From: DATFVA01 sp963747755
GTDB lineage: Bacteria; Bacteroidota; Ignavibacteria; Ignavibacteriales; Ignavibacteriaceae
Direction of reading: 5' to 3'
Length of the DNA: 64,000 nucleotides
NCBI GenBank assembly: GCA_963747755.1
Contig: CAVVGK010000014.1
Location: forward strand, 992,001 to 1,056,000
In this document: piece after piece, positions 1 through 8,825 of the stretch
How positions within the stretch are numbered: the first letter of the stretch is position 1
Layout of the letters: each line of letters opens with the position of its first letter
Program-made: the position numbers and the translations under genes
Notes under the pieces: model-generated
Database searches by the model: none
The model's input: the letters and a program-made list of their open reading frames with translations, nothing else
Told to the model about the DNA's origin: nothing

Positions 1-744
1 TGCATAATCCACTGGATCATCAAAAAGTATTCTCCATGAAGACATATACGTCGTAAAAAGATACGGTTCGATGTTCCTGAAAACATCAATCTGTATGGCA
101 GAAAGTATAATAAAAACAATTATCACAGCCATTGTGGCAATTATAGGGCCGATTGCATTTTCTACGAGAGAGGAGAAAAAGAATGCCAGGGCAGTAACTA
201 CAGTCATACTTAACCCGGCAAACCCATAGGCAATTAAAAACCTCCAGAAGACGTCTCCCCTGGCAAAGATTATTATGCCGCTGCTCTTTATTACTATTAA
301 TTCACCGACTCCGAACATTATAATTCCAAGCCCCAGACTTATTACGGCCAGCCATAAAACCAGCAGGTTGGAATAAATAAGGCCTGCCATAAATTTTGCA
401 GTAACTATTTTCATCCGTGAAACCGGGCGGGTCAATAGTAGGCGGTAGGTACCTCCCGTAGCCTCTCCTGCCAGAAGATCTCCTGCTACCAGCGCTATCA
501 GAAAGGGAATATGTACAGCCAGACTTGTAAGTATGAAGTAGGAAATCAGGTATCCATTGAGGAGATTTCCGACAAAGACAAAAGACTGCTGAAGGTTCCT
601 GGTCATAAAATCCAGTGACTTTTCTCCTTCAGCCAGCATTGCAAAATTAATAACTGGTACGATAACAGCAATAACAAGGAAACCTATGTAGGTTCTCCAT
701 TTCTTAAAAATTTTGTAAAGTTCTATCCTGATGAGTGTGGACAT
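1..744 (-). CDS. ABC-2 type transporter permease (partial, 3' end outside window)
   Basis: Reading the minus strand from an ATG at 742-744 gives an open frame to base 1 (248 codons, no stop), so the C-terminus lies outside the window. The start reads MSTLIRIELYKIFKKWRTYI, the usual cytoplasmic start of ABC-2 permeases (an amphipathic stretch running into the first membrane helix). Further on there are several hydrophobic segments and the phrase ATGGTYRLLLTRPVSR, typical of the cytoplasmic loop in this family. The start is one base after the stop of the ATPase gene, so the two are translationally coupled and should form one exporter. The substrate cannot be read from the sequence. Family call is firm. 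Confidence 0.88.
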   Translation of the reverse strand, partial: MSTLIRIELYKIFKKWRTYIGFLVIAVIVPVINFAMLAEGEKSLDFMTRNLQQSFVFVGNLLNGYLISYFILTSLAVHIPFLIALVAGDLLAGEATGGTYRLLLTRPVSRMKIVTAKFMAGLIYSNLLVLWLAVISLGLGIIMFGVGELIVIKSSGIIIFARGDVFWRFLIAYGFAGLSMTVVTALAFFFSSLVENAIGPIIATMAVIIVFIILSAIQIDVFRNIEPYLFTTYMSSWRILFDDPVDYA

Positions 745-745
745 T

Positions 746-1666
746 TTAAGGAGCTTTCTCTGTAATGTTGAGGAAAAATTCTTCAAGAGATCGTGTTGGG
801 ATCACTGCACTGACTTCAATTTCATGCTCTACCAGGTATTTGTTCAGAAACGCTATTTTTTCAGCAGAAAGAGAAAATATCATCGTATTATTTGCAGTTG
901 ATTCAAGGTCATTTATAAAGTCAGTACTGCTTATTACTTCCCTAGCTTTTAAAGCGTCATCTACTTCCAATGTCACCTTCAGCTTGTTCATATTTAACAG
1001 ATCATCTACCTTTCCTTCAACTACAGTTTTACCTTTATTGATAATGATCATTCTGTTCGCCACAAGCTCTACTTCATATAAAATATGTGAAGACAAAAAG
1101 AGTGTTTTTTTTCTGTCTCTGCTAAGGTGAATAATCAGGTTCCGAATTTCTTTCATGCCCTGGGGATCAAGACCGGTTGTCGGTTCATCAAGAATTATCA
1201 GATCAGGATCATGCAGCAGTGCCTGTGCCAGTCCAAGTCTCTGCTTCATACCATGCGAAAATGTTTTCACCTTGCTGTCATACCTTTTTTCAAGTCCCAC
1301 CAATTCCAGCACATCCATTATCGTTTTCTTCACTGCATTGATTCCGGAGATCCTTCCCAGGATTTCCAGGTTCTTATACGCACTTAGGTACCCGTAAAAA
1401 TCGGGTTTCTCAACGATTGCGCCGATCCTTCTTAGGATGGAATTTCTTTCTTTTTTAAGGGATTTTCCAAAGATTTTGATCTCACCTTGCGTTGGATTTA
1501 TCAGCGACATCAGCATCCTGATAGTTGTACTTTTACCCGCACCATTGGGTCCAAGGAATCCGAATACATCTCCCTGGTAAACGTTCAGGTTGAGACTGTT
1601 TACTGCCTGAACCTCCCTGAATTCTTTGCTCAGATTTTTGATTTCAATTATTTTATCTTCAGTCAA
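746..1666 (-). CDS. ABC transporter ATP-binding protein (ABC-2 exporter ATPase)
   Basis: 306-residue ATPase that powers the membrane partner encoded just downstream. Walker A is GPNGAGKST near residue 40, the signature is FSHGMKQRLGLAQALL, and Walker B is LIILDEPTTGLDPQG followed by an H-loop (SSHIL). A C-terminal extension of about 90 residues is typical of the CcmA/NatA-like exporter subfamily. The start codon is TTG at 1664-1666, chosen because TTTGGAGA lies five to eight bases upstream and the protein begins right before the conserved IEIKNLSKEF strand. Likely first gene of a two-gene operon with the permease. Cargo (drug, lipid, peptide or another) is undetermined. Confidence 0.93.
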   Translation of the reverse strand: MTEDKIIEIKNLSKEFREVQAVNSLNLNVYQGDVFGFLGPNGAGKSTTIRMLMSLINPTQGEIKIFGKSLKKERNSILRRIGAIVEKPDFYGYLSAYKNLEILGRISGINAVKKTIMDVLELVGLEKRYDSKVKTFSHGMKQRLGLAQALLHDPDLIILDEPTTGLDPQGMKEIRNLIIHLSRDRKKTLFLSSHILYEVELVANRMIIINKGKTVVEGKVDDLLNMNKLKVTLEVDDALKAREVISSTDFINDLESTANNTMIFSLSAEKIAFLNKYLVEHEIEVSAVIPTRSLEEFFLNITEKAP

Positions 1667-1714
1667 TTTTTCTCCAAAAGTGTGATACTAAACATCTCCC
1701 GAATCACAGGACCA

Positions 1715-1743
1715 AAAATAAAAAACAAAACGACAGGAATCAC
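1715..1743 (-). promoter_or_regulatory. candidate promoter for the ABC exporter operon
   Basis: On the minus strand GTGATT (1738-1743), a 17-base spacer and TATTTTTG (1713-1720) match the pattern seen at other transcription units in the window, with one mismatch in the -35. It lies about 50 bases upstream of the TTG start. This is a sequence match only. Confidence 0.3.
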
Positions 1744-2053
1744 TCTATTATTATAAGCGGTTGAAATATAGCACGAACGTTTGGAGATTGATTAATTTAA
1801 TTTATTTTTAGTGGTGAAAGGGTAAAAACAATTGATGAAACCTTCTGTTTACAGGGGAGTAAAAAAAATAGGATGAGAAGCAAATTAATTGGAAAAATTT
1901 CTTTTTTGTTTTTGTAAAAAAATATGATAATGTTTGTACAACAAGCTGAGTTCATTAAAAATTTTTTTTGCCTGAATATTTCCTTTCAGAAAAAAATTTT
2001 TTAGTTTCTGATCAGTCGCAACAAAAACTTTCAATCCAAACTATCCTAAATGA

Positions 2054-2083
2054 ACGACAAGATTAATTTTAAAGAAATATATT
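2054..2083 (+). promoter_or_regulatory. weak candidate promoter for nrdJ
   Basis: ACGACA (2054-2059), 18-base spacer, TATATT (2078-2083). The -35 is poor and the following bases (AAG) do not complete the TAnnTTTG element seen elsewhere. It would give a leader of about 100 bases before the nrdJ ATG. Tentative. Confidence 0.25.
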
Positions 2084-2192
2084 AAGAAGATTTATTCCAA
2101 CCTCAGTAACATTTCTCTTAAAGAACATCACATGTACATCACAGAAAAGAAAATTAACCTTACGATAATCACATTAAGCTCGGGAGTATTTA

Positions 2193-5100
2193 ATGCAGAT
2201 TAAAAGATTGTTTACTACAACAGGCGAAGATCCCCTATCGTCGTTTGATTTTGTTAAGAGAATCAGTGAGATAAAGAATCCTGATGGATCTATCGTCTTT
2301 CATATGGAAGATGTTTATGTGCCGTCTCAATGGTCACAGGTTGCAACTGATATAATCGCGCAAAAATACTTCCGGAAAGCTGGTGTTCCTAAGCTGTTAA
2401 AAAAAGTAAGGGAGAAAGGCGTTCCTGCATGGCTGCAGCCTGCAAAAGCAGACCAGGATAAAATGGAGCAGCTGCCGGAGAAAGAAAGATATTCATCTGA
2501 AACTGATGCCAGGCAGGTTTTTCACAGACTTGCAGGAAATTGGACATACTGGGGCTGGCAGGCCAATTATTTCGACAGCGAAGGCGATGCAAGAGCTTTT
2601 TATGATGAGATGATGTATATGCTGGCTAATCAGATGGCCGCACCTAATAGTCCTCAGTGGTTTAATACAGGTCTTAACTGGGCGTATGGGATCACAGGTC
2701 CCTCACAGGGTCATTATTACGTAGATTATAAAACCGGCGAACTTACTGCTTCTGCTGATGCTTATACTCATCCTCAGCCCCATGCATGCTTCATTCAATC
2801 TGTAAGCGATGACCTTGTTAATGAAGGTGGAATAATGGATCTCTGGGTGCGTGAGGCAAGATTGTTTAAATATGGTTCGGGTACAGGATCAAATTTCTCC
2901 GAAATCAGGGGCGCAAATGAACCCCTTAGCGGCGGTGGAAAATCATCAGGCCTGATGTCATTCCTTAAAATAGGCGATAGATCTGCCGGAGCGATTAAAT
3001 CAGGTGGTACTACACGCCGGGCTGCAAAAATGGTAACCCTGGATCTGGACCATCCCGACATTGAAGAATATATAAACTGGAAAGTTACTGAAGAACAGAA
3101 AGTTGCTTCACTCGTTTCAGGTTCAAAGCTTTGTAATTATCATCTTAATGCAATAATGAAGGCATGTTATGATGAGCATCCTGAAAATGACCGTTTCAAT
3201 AAGAATTTTAACAAAAAACTTAAACACGCTGTACTTGAAGCGAGAAGAGCTCTGATTCCTAATAATTATATAGAGAGAGTAATACACCTTGCCAAACTGG
3301 GGTTTAAATCAATAGAGTTCCCTGTTTATGACGTCGACTGGAATTCAGATGCTTATGCAACTGTTTCTGGGCAGAATTCCAATAACTCTATACGAGTTAC
3401 AAATAAATTTATGGAAGCTGTTCAAAATGACGGCGACTGGAATCTTTACTGGAGAACCGAAAAGAAAAGAGCGAAAAAGGAAAAACGTACACCAAAACCT
3501 AGCAAAACATTAAGAGCCCGTGAATTATTCGATGATATAAGCTATGCCGCATGGTCGTGTGCCGACCCCGGGATTCAATTTCATACAACAATTAACGAGT
3601 GGCATACATGCCCTAATGACGGAGAAATTAAGGCCTCAAATCCCTGCAGTGAGTATATGTTCCTCGATGATACGGCATGTAATCTGGCTTCGCTGAACCT
3701 TGTAAAGTTTTATGACGCAGAGTCGAGAAAATTTTCAATAACCCCTTACCGCCACGCTGTAAGATTGTGGACAATGGTACTTGAGATAAGCGTACTTATG
3801 GCTCAATTCCCTAGTAAAGAAATTGCCCGACTGAGTTATGAGTTCAGAACCCTCGGTCTTGGCTACGCAAACCTGGGATCGTTACTGATGCTTCAGGGTA
3901 TTCCTTATGACAGCAATGAAGGTTTTGCTATCTGCGGTGCATTAACGGCAATAATGCATATGACTGCTTATGCAGCCTCTGCTGAAATGGCAAAAGAAGC
4001 AGGTCCTTTCAGTAAGTATGAAAAGAATAAGGAAATAATGCTGAGAGTTATAAGAAACCACCACAGGGCAGCCTATAATGTTCCTCATGAGGAATATGAA
4101 GGACTTTCAACTTATCCGGTTGGTATAAACCCCAAGCATTGTCCCTCTGACCTTCTTAAAGCTGCCAGGGAAGATGCTGATCTTGCTCTTGAGATGGGTA
4201 CTCAATACGGCTTCAGGAATGCGCAGGTTACTGTAATTGCTCCCACAGGAACGATCGGACTTGTGATGGATTGTGATACAACCGGTGTTGAACCCGATTT
4301 TGCCCTGGTTAAATTCAAAAAACTCGCCGGCGGAGGGTATTTCAAGATTATCAATCAATCAATTCCTCCAGCTCTGGAAAGAATGGGTTATAATAAAGAT
4401 CAGATTACCGAAATAGTTAAATACGCAAAAGGTTCGGGTACTCTCGAAGGGTGTCCATATATAAATCCCGAGTCTCTTAAGGCTAAAGGTTTTTCGGAGG
4501 AGGCGCTCGCTAAGATTGAACGAGTACTTCCATCGGTTTTCGAGTTGAGCTTTGCCTTCAATAAATATACTCTCGGATTGGACTTACTGACAAAGAAACT
4601 GAATATACCTGAGGATGATATAGATTCATTCGACTTCAATCTCCTTAGTTCTTTAGGATTTTCAAAACAGGAAATTGCTTCGGCAAATGACTATGTATGC
4701 GGAACCATGACTGTAGAAGGTGCACCTTTCCTCAAACACGATCATTATCCTGTATTTGATTGCGCCAATAGATGCGGTAAAAAAGGAACAAGGTTTATAC
4801 GCCCGATAGCGCATATAAAAATGATGGCTTCTGCTCAACCTTTTATATCCGGCGCCATCTCAAAAACAATCAATCTGCCTAACCAGGCCAGTGTTGAAGA
4901 CATAAAGGATGCTTACACACAATCCTGGAAGCTTGGTATCAAAGCAAATGCACTATATCGTGATGGCTCGAAGCTTTCTCAGCCTCTTAATTCTATTGGT
5001 GAAGAAGAACTTGAGGCACTGCTCGAGGACAAGGAAAACAACGATATTATAAAAGTAGCCGAAAAGATTATTCACAGGTATATCGCAAAAAGAAGAAGGC

Positions 5101-5777
5101 TTCCTGATAGAAGAACCGGGTATACCCAGAAGGCTAAGATTAATGGCCAGTCAGTTTACATCAGAACCGGTGAATATGACAACGGACAACTCGGTGAAAT
5201 ATTTATTGATATGCATCGTGAAGGTGCAGCATTCAGAAGTCTTTTGAACTGTTTTGCTATTTCTATCTCACTTGGTCTTCAGCATGGCGTTCCTCTTGAA
5301 GAATTTGTCGATGCTTTTGTTTTCACAAGATTTGAACCAAGCGGAATTGTTTCCGGAAACGAGAAGATTAAAATGGCAACCTCTGTCATAGATTATATAT
5401 TCCGTGAATTGGCAGTTACTTATCTCGGGCGGAATGACCTTTCACATGCAGATACTGAAGTTAAGACTAAAACCTCACACAGTATTGTAAAGAAAATAAT
5501 CGAGCCTGAGTTTGAGAGTGAAGAAGTTGTAAGTGAGAGGGTGGTTGAGCTCGATTCAGAAAACGGCTCTTCTAAATATTCTTCCAAAGAAGGAAAGTAT
5601 GCAAAACATCCTGAAGGATTTGCCCAGGTAAATCAAAGTTTGACTTCCAAGGTTAGACGTGCTATTGAAGCAGGTTATACCGGAGATATCTGTACTGAGT
5701 GCCAGAGTATGACGATGGTGCGGAATGGAACCTGCCTTAAATGTATGACGTGCGGTTCGACTTCAGGCTGCAGTTAA
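2193..5777 (+). CDS. nrdJ: adenosylcobalamin-dependent (class II) ribonucleotide reductase
   Basis: Reduces ribonucleotides to deoxyribonucleotides using a thiyl radical generated with coenzyme B12, so it works with or without oxygen. 1194 residues is the size of the large NrdJ form. NPCSE at 483-487 carries the catalytic Asn, radical Cys485 and Glu; Cys199 (HACF) and Cys496 (TACNLASLNL) fit the redox pair; PTGTIGLVMDCDTTGVEPDF follows in the barrel. The C-terminal part has a TSCPD-like segment (about 1000-1110) and ends in a Cys-rich tail (CTEC, CLKC, CGSTSGCS) that should act as zinc ribbon and reducing tail. Start ATG has GGGAG at good spacing. Monocistronic, with its own terminator. Confidence 0.97.
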   Translation: MQIKRLFTTTGEDPLSSFDFVKRISEIKNPDGSIVFHMEDVYVPSQWSQVATDIIAQKYFRKAGVPKLLKKVREKGVPAWLQPAKADQDKMEQLPEKERYSSETDARQVFHRLAGNWTYWGWQANYFDSEGDARAFYDEMMYMLANQMAAPNSPQWFNTGLNWAYGITGPSQGHYYVDYKTGELTASADAYTHPQPHACFIQSVSDDLVNEGGIMDLWVREARLFKYGSGTGSNFSEIRGANEPLSGGGKSSGLMSFLKIGDRSAGAIKSGGTTRRAAKMVTLDLDHPDIEEYINWKVTEEQKVASLVSGSKLCNYHLNAIMKACYDEHPENDRFNKNFNKKLKHAVLEARRALIPNNYIERVIHLAKLGFKSIEFPVYDVDWNSDAYATVSGQNSNNSIRVTNKFMEAVQNDGDWNLYWRTEKKRAKKEKRTPKPSKTLRARELFDDISYAAWSCADPGIQFHTTINEWHTCPNDGEIKASNPCSEYMFLDDTACNLASLNLVKFYDAESRKFSITPYRHAVRLWTMVLEISVLMAQFPSKEIARLSYEFRTLGLGYANLGSLLMLQGIPYDSNEGFAICGALTAIMHMTAYAASAEMAKEAGPFSKYEKNKEIMLRVIRNHHRAAYNVPHEEYEGLSTYPVGINPKHCPSDLLKAAREDADLALEMGTQYGFRNAQVTVIAPTGTIGLVMDCDTTGVEPDFALVKFKKLAGGGYFKIINQSIPPALERMGYNKDQITEIVKYAKGSGTLEGCPYINPESLKAKGFSEEALAKIERVLPSVFELSFAFNKYTLGLDLLTKKLNIPEDDIDSFDFNLLSSLGFSKQEIASANDYVCGTMTVEGAPFLKHDHYPVFDCANRCGKKGTRFIRPIAHIKMMASAQPFISGAISKTINLPNQASVEDIKDAYTQSWKLGIKANALYRDGSKLSQPLNSIGEEELEALLEDKENNDIIKVAEKIIHRYIAKRRRLPDRRTGYTQKAKINGQSVYIRTGEYDNGQLGEIFIDMHREGAAFRSLLNCFAISISLGLQHGVPLEEFVDAFVFTRFEPSGIVSGNEKIKMATSVIDYIFRELAVTYLGRNDLSHADTEVKTKTSHSIVKKIIEPEFESEEVVSERVVELDSENGSSKYSSKEGKYAKHPEGFAQVNQSLTSKVRRAIEAGYTGDICTECQSMTMVRNGTCLKCMTCGSTSGCS

Positions 5778-5805
5778 TAGTTTATAATTCTTTTTAGTTT
5801 TTGAT

Positions 5806-5832
5806 AACCGGATGCCTTCATCCGGTTTTTTT
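5806..5832 (+). terminator. Rho-independent terminator of nrdJ
   Basis: Perfect 9-bp stem AACCGGATG (5806-5814), loop CCTT, CATCCGGTT (5819-5827), followed by a T run to 5832. It lies 28 bases after the nrdJ stop on the same strand. Confidence 0.93.
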
Positions 5833-5975
5833 ATCCCTTAATCCCCCATCCATCTTTCCAACATCCTCTTCTATTTATTCCCACCCTCTTCATCGTCCAC
5901 GTCTCTCATCCATCACCCTCAATCTCTCGAACCACATATCTTTCCCTCATTCCTATTTTCGCCTCTTTCCTGTCT
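5833..5975. other. pyrimidine-rich tract between convergent genes
   Basis: Between the nrdJ terminator and the end of the PAP2 gene the plus strand is dominated by C and T: roughly one base in five is a purine and G is nearly absent between 5831 and 5970 by manual count. A 73-codon frame crosses it, but it starts inside the terminator, so I do not call a gene. Confidence 0.6.
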
Positions 5976-5981
5976 GTGTGG

Positions 5982-6842
5982 CTAAAATTGATAACTTAAT
6001 CCAACATTTAATCCACCGTTAACAGGAATCAGGATTAGCTCAGGAATATGGCTTTCATAGGGATCTGATTCATTAAGACTTACCACTGCCCTGCTAATGA
6101 CAACCCCGAGTGCAGCCCCGAGAATAGTATCTGAAAACCAGTGATTATCGGAATAAATTCTCTGGTAAGCAGTTAATGTCGCAAGTCCATATAATCCAAT
6201 GGTTGCATAAATATTATTTATCCTTTCAGCAAGTACTGTAGAAACTGTAAACGCCACAACTGTATGTCCCGAAGGCATTGAATAATTATCAAAATTGAAA
6301 TTATAATTTCCAAAATCAGTATTACCATTCTCAGTAAAAGGCCGTTCCCTAGATAATATCATCTTGAGCAGTACATTTATTGTCCCGGCATATAGCAGAG
6401 ATTCAGCGAGAAGTCTGCCGGTAAGGGAGATTGACCTTTCATTAAAAATCAATCCTGCTGCATATATTCCCGCAGACAATGAGACCGCGGGAATAACTTC
6501 ACCGTAATACTTCCCTGCTTTGGTAACATCATCAAGCGTACTTGTCTGGTTCCGCCTCACAATGCGTCTCACATCATCATCAAGAAGCATCGAAAGTGAA
6601 GTACCGCCAATGATTATTCCAGTAACTGCCCAGTCCTCACCTGTGAAGTCGGCTGGAGCTCTGAGTATGTCCAAGCCATCGCTTAAACTCTTATTAAAAT
6701 CGTATTTGAAAAGCTGGTAAGCTGATGGAGAAGCTTGAACAGTATTGAGCGAATCTTCACCCCCATCACTTTTATTTCCAGGAAATGATACGTTTGTAAG
6801 ATAGATAACTGAAATAAGGAGAAAAGATAAACGCCGTGTCAT
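5982..6842 (-). CDS. PAP2-family membrane-associated phosphatase
   Basis: 286 residues with a hydrophobic N-terminus that looks like a signal peptide or anchor. All three phosphatase motifs are present: KX6RP (K160 to R167-P168), PSGH (190-193) and R-X5-H-X3-D (R228, H234, D238). The family removes phosphate from lipid phosphates (phosphatidate, undecaprenyl pyrophosphate and relatives) at the membrane surface. The late C-terminal stretch with alternating hydrophobic residues ending in Phe resembles an outer-membrane tail, so the protein may be periplasmic or outer-membrane associated rather than a classic 6-helix PAP2. Exact lipid substrate unknown. Start ATG is preceded by CAGGAAAT. Confidence 0.85.
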   Translation of the reverse strand: MTRRLSFLLISVIYLTNVSFPGNKSDGGEDSLNTVQASPSAYQLFKYDFNKSLSDGLDILRAPADFTGEDWAVTGIIIGGTSLSMLLDDDVRRIVRRNQTSTLDDVTKAGKYYGEVIPAVSLSAGIYAAGLIFNERSISLTGRLLAESLLYAGTINVLLKMILSRERPFTENGNTDFGNYNFNFDNYSMPSGHTVVAFTVSTVLAERINNIYATIGLYGLATLTAYQRIYSDNHWFSDTILGAALGVVISRAVVSLNESDPYESHIPELILIPVNGGLNVGLSYQF

Positions 6843-6944
6843 TGGATTTCCTGAATGGAATAAAAAAAAGTAATAAAAATATTTCTCCTGGTTTAATAAG
6901 TTAATAAAAATTACAGATGTGTAGGTATGATCGTGTGACCGGTA

Positions 6945-7625
6945 TTAAAAAATACCTGGATCTTCGATCCTTCTGCCTCCCATAAAACGACTTGAGTAAT
7001 AATCCTGATCCAGAGATGAAACGATTACCCCGTTTCTGGAACTGGCATGGGCAAAAAGGTTATCGCCAATATAGATGCCGACATGACCGGGACGAACTCT
7101 CCTGCGTGTATTGAAGAAAACGAGGTCACCGAATTTAAGGTTTTCACGGTTATCAATTTCAACCCCCTGCCTGTATTGTTCTCTTGCTGATCTGTTCAGA
7201 TCGAGGGATAAAACATTATGAAAAACCGTTTGTGTGAACGCTGAACAATCAATTCCGTTCGTAGAGTTGCCGCCGTATTTATATGGTGTGTTCAGGTATT
7301 TAATGATCTCCATCAGGATTTTTTCTTTCATCGTGCTGTTATCAGCATTTATATCAGTTGAAGTATTATCCGGTTTAAGCTGATTCATTACGGAAGCTAT
7401 ATCAATACCCTTGTCATCAGGGATCTCGTCATCATCTTCTGCGAGGGAGTCACCTGAGACAGTAAATTCTTCTTCGTCAGAAAAGCGCTGGTGCTCAGCG
7501 GGTTTGTCTTCTTTTTTATTTCCTTCGTACCTGGAAGTATAAGAAGAAGATGAACACCCTATGAATCCTATCAGTGCAGTTAAAGAGAGCAGTGTAAAAA
7601 AATATTTGATGGGGTTACGGAACAT
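6945..7625 (-). CDS. NlpC/P60-family lipoprotein peptidase
   Basis: 226 residues. The N-terminus is a lipoprotein signal ending in GFIGC, with Cys24 as the lipidation site, followed by an acidic low-complexity linker (about 35-75). The catalytic domain is about 100-226: Cys127 in GIDCSAF, His181 in GHVGIY, His193 in FAHAS. These enzymes cut the gamma-D-Glu to diamino-acid bond of peptidoglycan stem peptides. The gene starts 4 bases after the sigma factor gene stop and has no separate ribosome site that I can see, so it is probably translated by coupling. Role in wall remodelling is inferred from the family. Confidence 0.9.
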   Translation of the reverse strand: MFRNPIKYFFTLLSLTALIGFIGCSSSSYTSRYEGNKKEDKPAEHQRFSDEEEFTVSGDSLAEDDDEIPDDKGIDIASVMNQLKPDNTSTDINADNSTMKEKILMEIIKYLNTPYKYGGNSTNGIDCSAFTQTVFHNVLSLDLNRSAREQYRQGVEIDNRENLKFGDLVFFNTRRRVRPGHVGIYIGDNLFAHASSRNGVIVSSLDQDYYSSRFMGGRRIEDPGIF

Positions 7626-7629
7626 TTAA

Positions 7630-8484
7630 TCAACCGAGATACGTTTTCAGATTTTTACTTCTGGAAGCATGCCTGAGACGGCGGATAGCTTTTTCTTTTA
7701 TCTGCCTTACCCTTTCGCGGGTAAGATTAAACCTTTCGCCTATTTCCTCTAGTGTCATCGAATGTTCTTTATTTAATCCGAAATAAAGCTTAATAACTTC
7801 TGCCTCCCGGGTGGACAAAGTTGACAGGGCTCTCTGAATCTCGCTCTTCAGCGATTCGTTCATAAGTATAAAATCAGGTGAGGGCTGTTGATCATCTTCT
7901 ATAACATCAAGCAGACGGTTCTCCTCTCCCTGGACAAAAGGAGCATCCATTGAAACATGCCTGCCGGCGATTTTAAGGTTATCCGCAACTTCGCTGACAT
8001 CCATATCGAGTTCCTGCGCAAGCTCCAGTGCACTGGGTTCTCTTTCAAATTCCTGTTCAAGGTTACTATATGCTTTTCCTATTTTGTTTAATGCACCGAC
8101 ACGATTGAGTGGTAATCGTACAATACGCGACTGCTCTGCAAGTGCCTGCAGAATCGACTGTCTGATCCACCAGACGGCATAGGAAATAAATTTGAATCCT
8201 CTTGTTTCATCGAATCTTTTAGCAGCCTTTATTAAACCCAGGTTGCCTTCATTTATCAGGTCGCCTAACGAGAGTCCCTGGTTCTGGTACTGCTTGGCTA
8301 CGCTGACCACAAATCTCAGGTTTGCCTTTGTAAGTCTTTCCAGGGCACCATGATCCCCGTTCCGGATCTTAATAGCGAGCTCAATTTCCTGTTCCGCTGT
8401 TAACAGGTCTACCCGCCCGATTTCCTGAAGATATTTATCAAGTGACTGGCTTTCCCTATTGGTAAACTGTTTGGTTATCCTCAC
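7630..8484 (-). CDS. rpoD: RNA polymerase primary sigma factor (short RpoD/SigA type)
   Basis: 284 residues; directs core RNA polymerase to housekeeping promoters. It has the compact form found in Bacteroidota, lacking the long region 1.1 and the non-conserved insert of proteobacterial RpoD. The start MRITKQFTNRESQSLDKYLQ is region 1.2; region 2 is about 50-120 (GYA-like WWIRQSI, KFISYAVWWIRQSILQALAE shortened here); region 3 about 125-205; region 4 about 215-282 with the helix-turn-helix LEEIGERFNLTRERVRQIKE. The start is GTG (8482-8484) with CGGAG eight bases upstream. It sits 17 bases behind a microcompartment vertex gene and may share its promoter, an unusual neighbour for the principal sigma gene. 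Confidence 0.95.
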   Translation of the reverse strand: MRITKQFTNRESQSLDKYLQEIGRVDLLTAEQEIELAIKIRNGDHGALERLTKANLRFVVSVAKQYQNQGLSLGDLINEGNLGLIKAAKRFDETRGFKFISYAVWWIRQSILQALAEQSRIVRLPLNRVGALNKIGKAYSNLEQEFEREPSALELAQELDMDVSEVADNLKIAGRHVSMDAPFVQGEENRLLDVIEDDQQPSPDFILMNESLKSEIQRALSTLSTREAEVIKLYFGLNKEHSMTLEEIGERFNLTRERVRQIKEKAIRRLRHASRSKNLKTYLG

Positions 8485-8501
8485 AACAATATCTCCGATA
8501 A

Positions 8502-8765
8502 TTATGGATTAATCGTATCAACTATTCCGACAATCGAAGCGTCAACCGGAGCCATATCTACCGGCAAAGGTATTACTGCTTCTGAAGCGGTTATATAAAT
8601 TATTGTTTCTCCGGGTCCAGACCCAACGGTATCTACTGCCACGATCGGGTCACCGGTATTCATATATTCAGAATTGATTGGCTGAACAAACATCAATTTA
8701 AAATTATTGAGGGCACTATATTTTCGGGTTGCCCATACATTTCCAATTACTTTTCCTAGAAACAA
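8502..8765 (-). CDS. EutN/CcmL-type microcompartment vertex protein, copy 1
   Basis: 87 residues, the size of pentameric BMC vertex (BMC-P) proteins that cap the corners of protein shells. The family pattern is clear: MFLGKVIGNVWATRK at the start, FVQPIN, a central VAVDTVGSGPGETIIYI and a C-terminal VDASIVGIVDTI. The start is TTG at 8763-8765, directly after two in-frame stops, and matches the start of its paralogue. No strong Shine-Dalgarno is visible. Paralogous to the gene immediately upstream (8826-9122). No hexameric shell (BMC-H) gene is in the window, so the partners must be elsewhere, or these pentamers work alone. Confidence 0.88.
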   Translation of the reverse strand: MFLGKVIGNVWATRKYSALNNFKLMFVQPINSEYMNTGDPIVAVDTVGSGPGETIIYITASEAVIPLPVDMAPVDASIVGIVDTINP

Positions 8766-8825
8766 CTATTATACCATTACTATTAATTTTCGGGCTGGTT
8801 TAATTATCCTTAATTTTGAATCCTA

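Larger units (their letters stand above)
1667..2192. other. 526-bp AT-rich divergent intergenic region
   Basis: Separates the leftward ABC operon from the rightward nrdJ. It is very AT-rich, has no convincing ORF, and must carry both promoters. An imperfect palindrome spans 1956-2003: CTGAA/TTCAG as inner arms flanked by T-run/A-run outer arms. It has the shape of a hairpin but sits between divergent genes, where a terminator is not expected. I see no cobalamin riboswitch signature and no obvious paired NrdR boxes. Confidence 0.6.

Noticed and set aside
1667..2192. Cobalamin riboswitch upstream of the B12-dependent reductase
   Set aside because: No B12-box-like conserved core or convincing multi-stem structure could be found in the leader; extremely AT-rich.
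5801..6022. 73-codon plus-strand frame after nrdJ
   Set aside because: It begins inside the nrdJ terminator, runs through a polypyrimidine tract and enters the PAP2 gene antisense; composition alone keeps it open.
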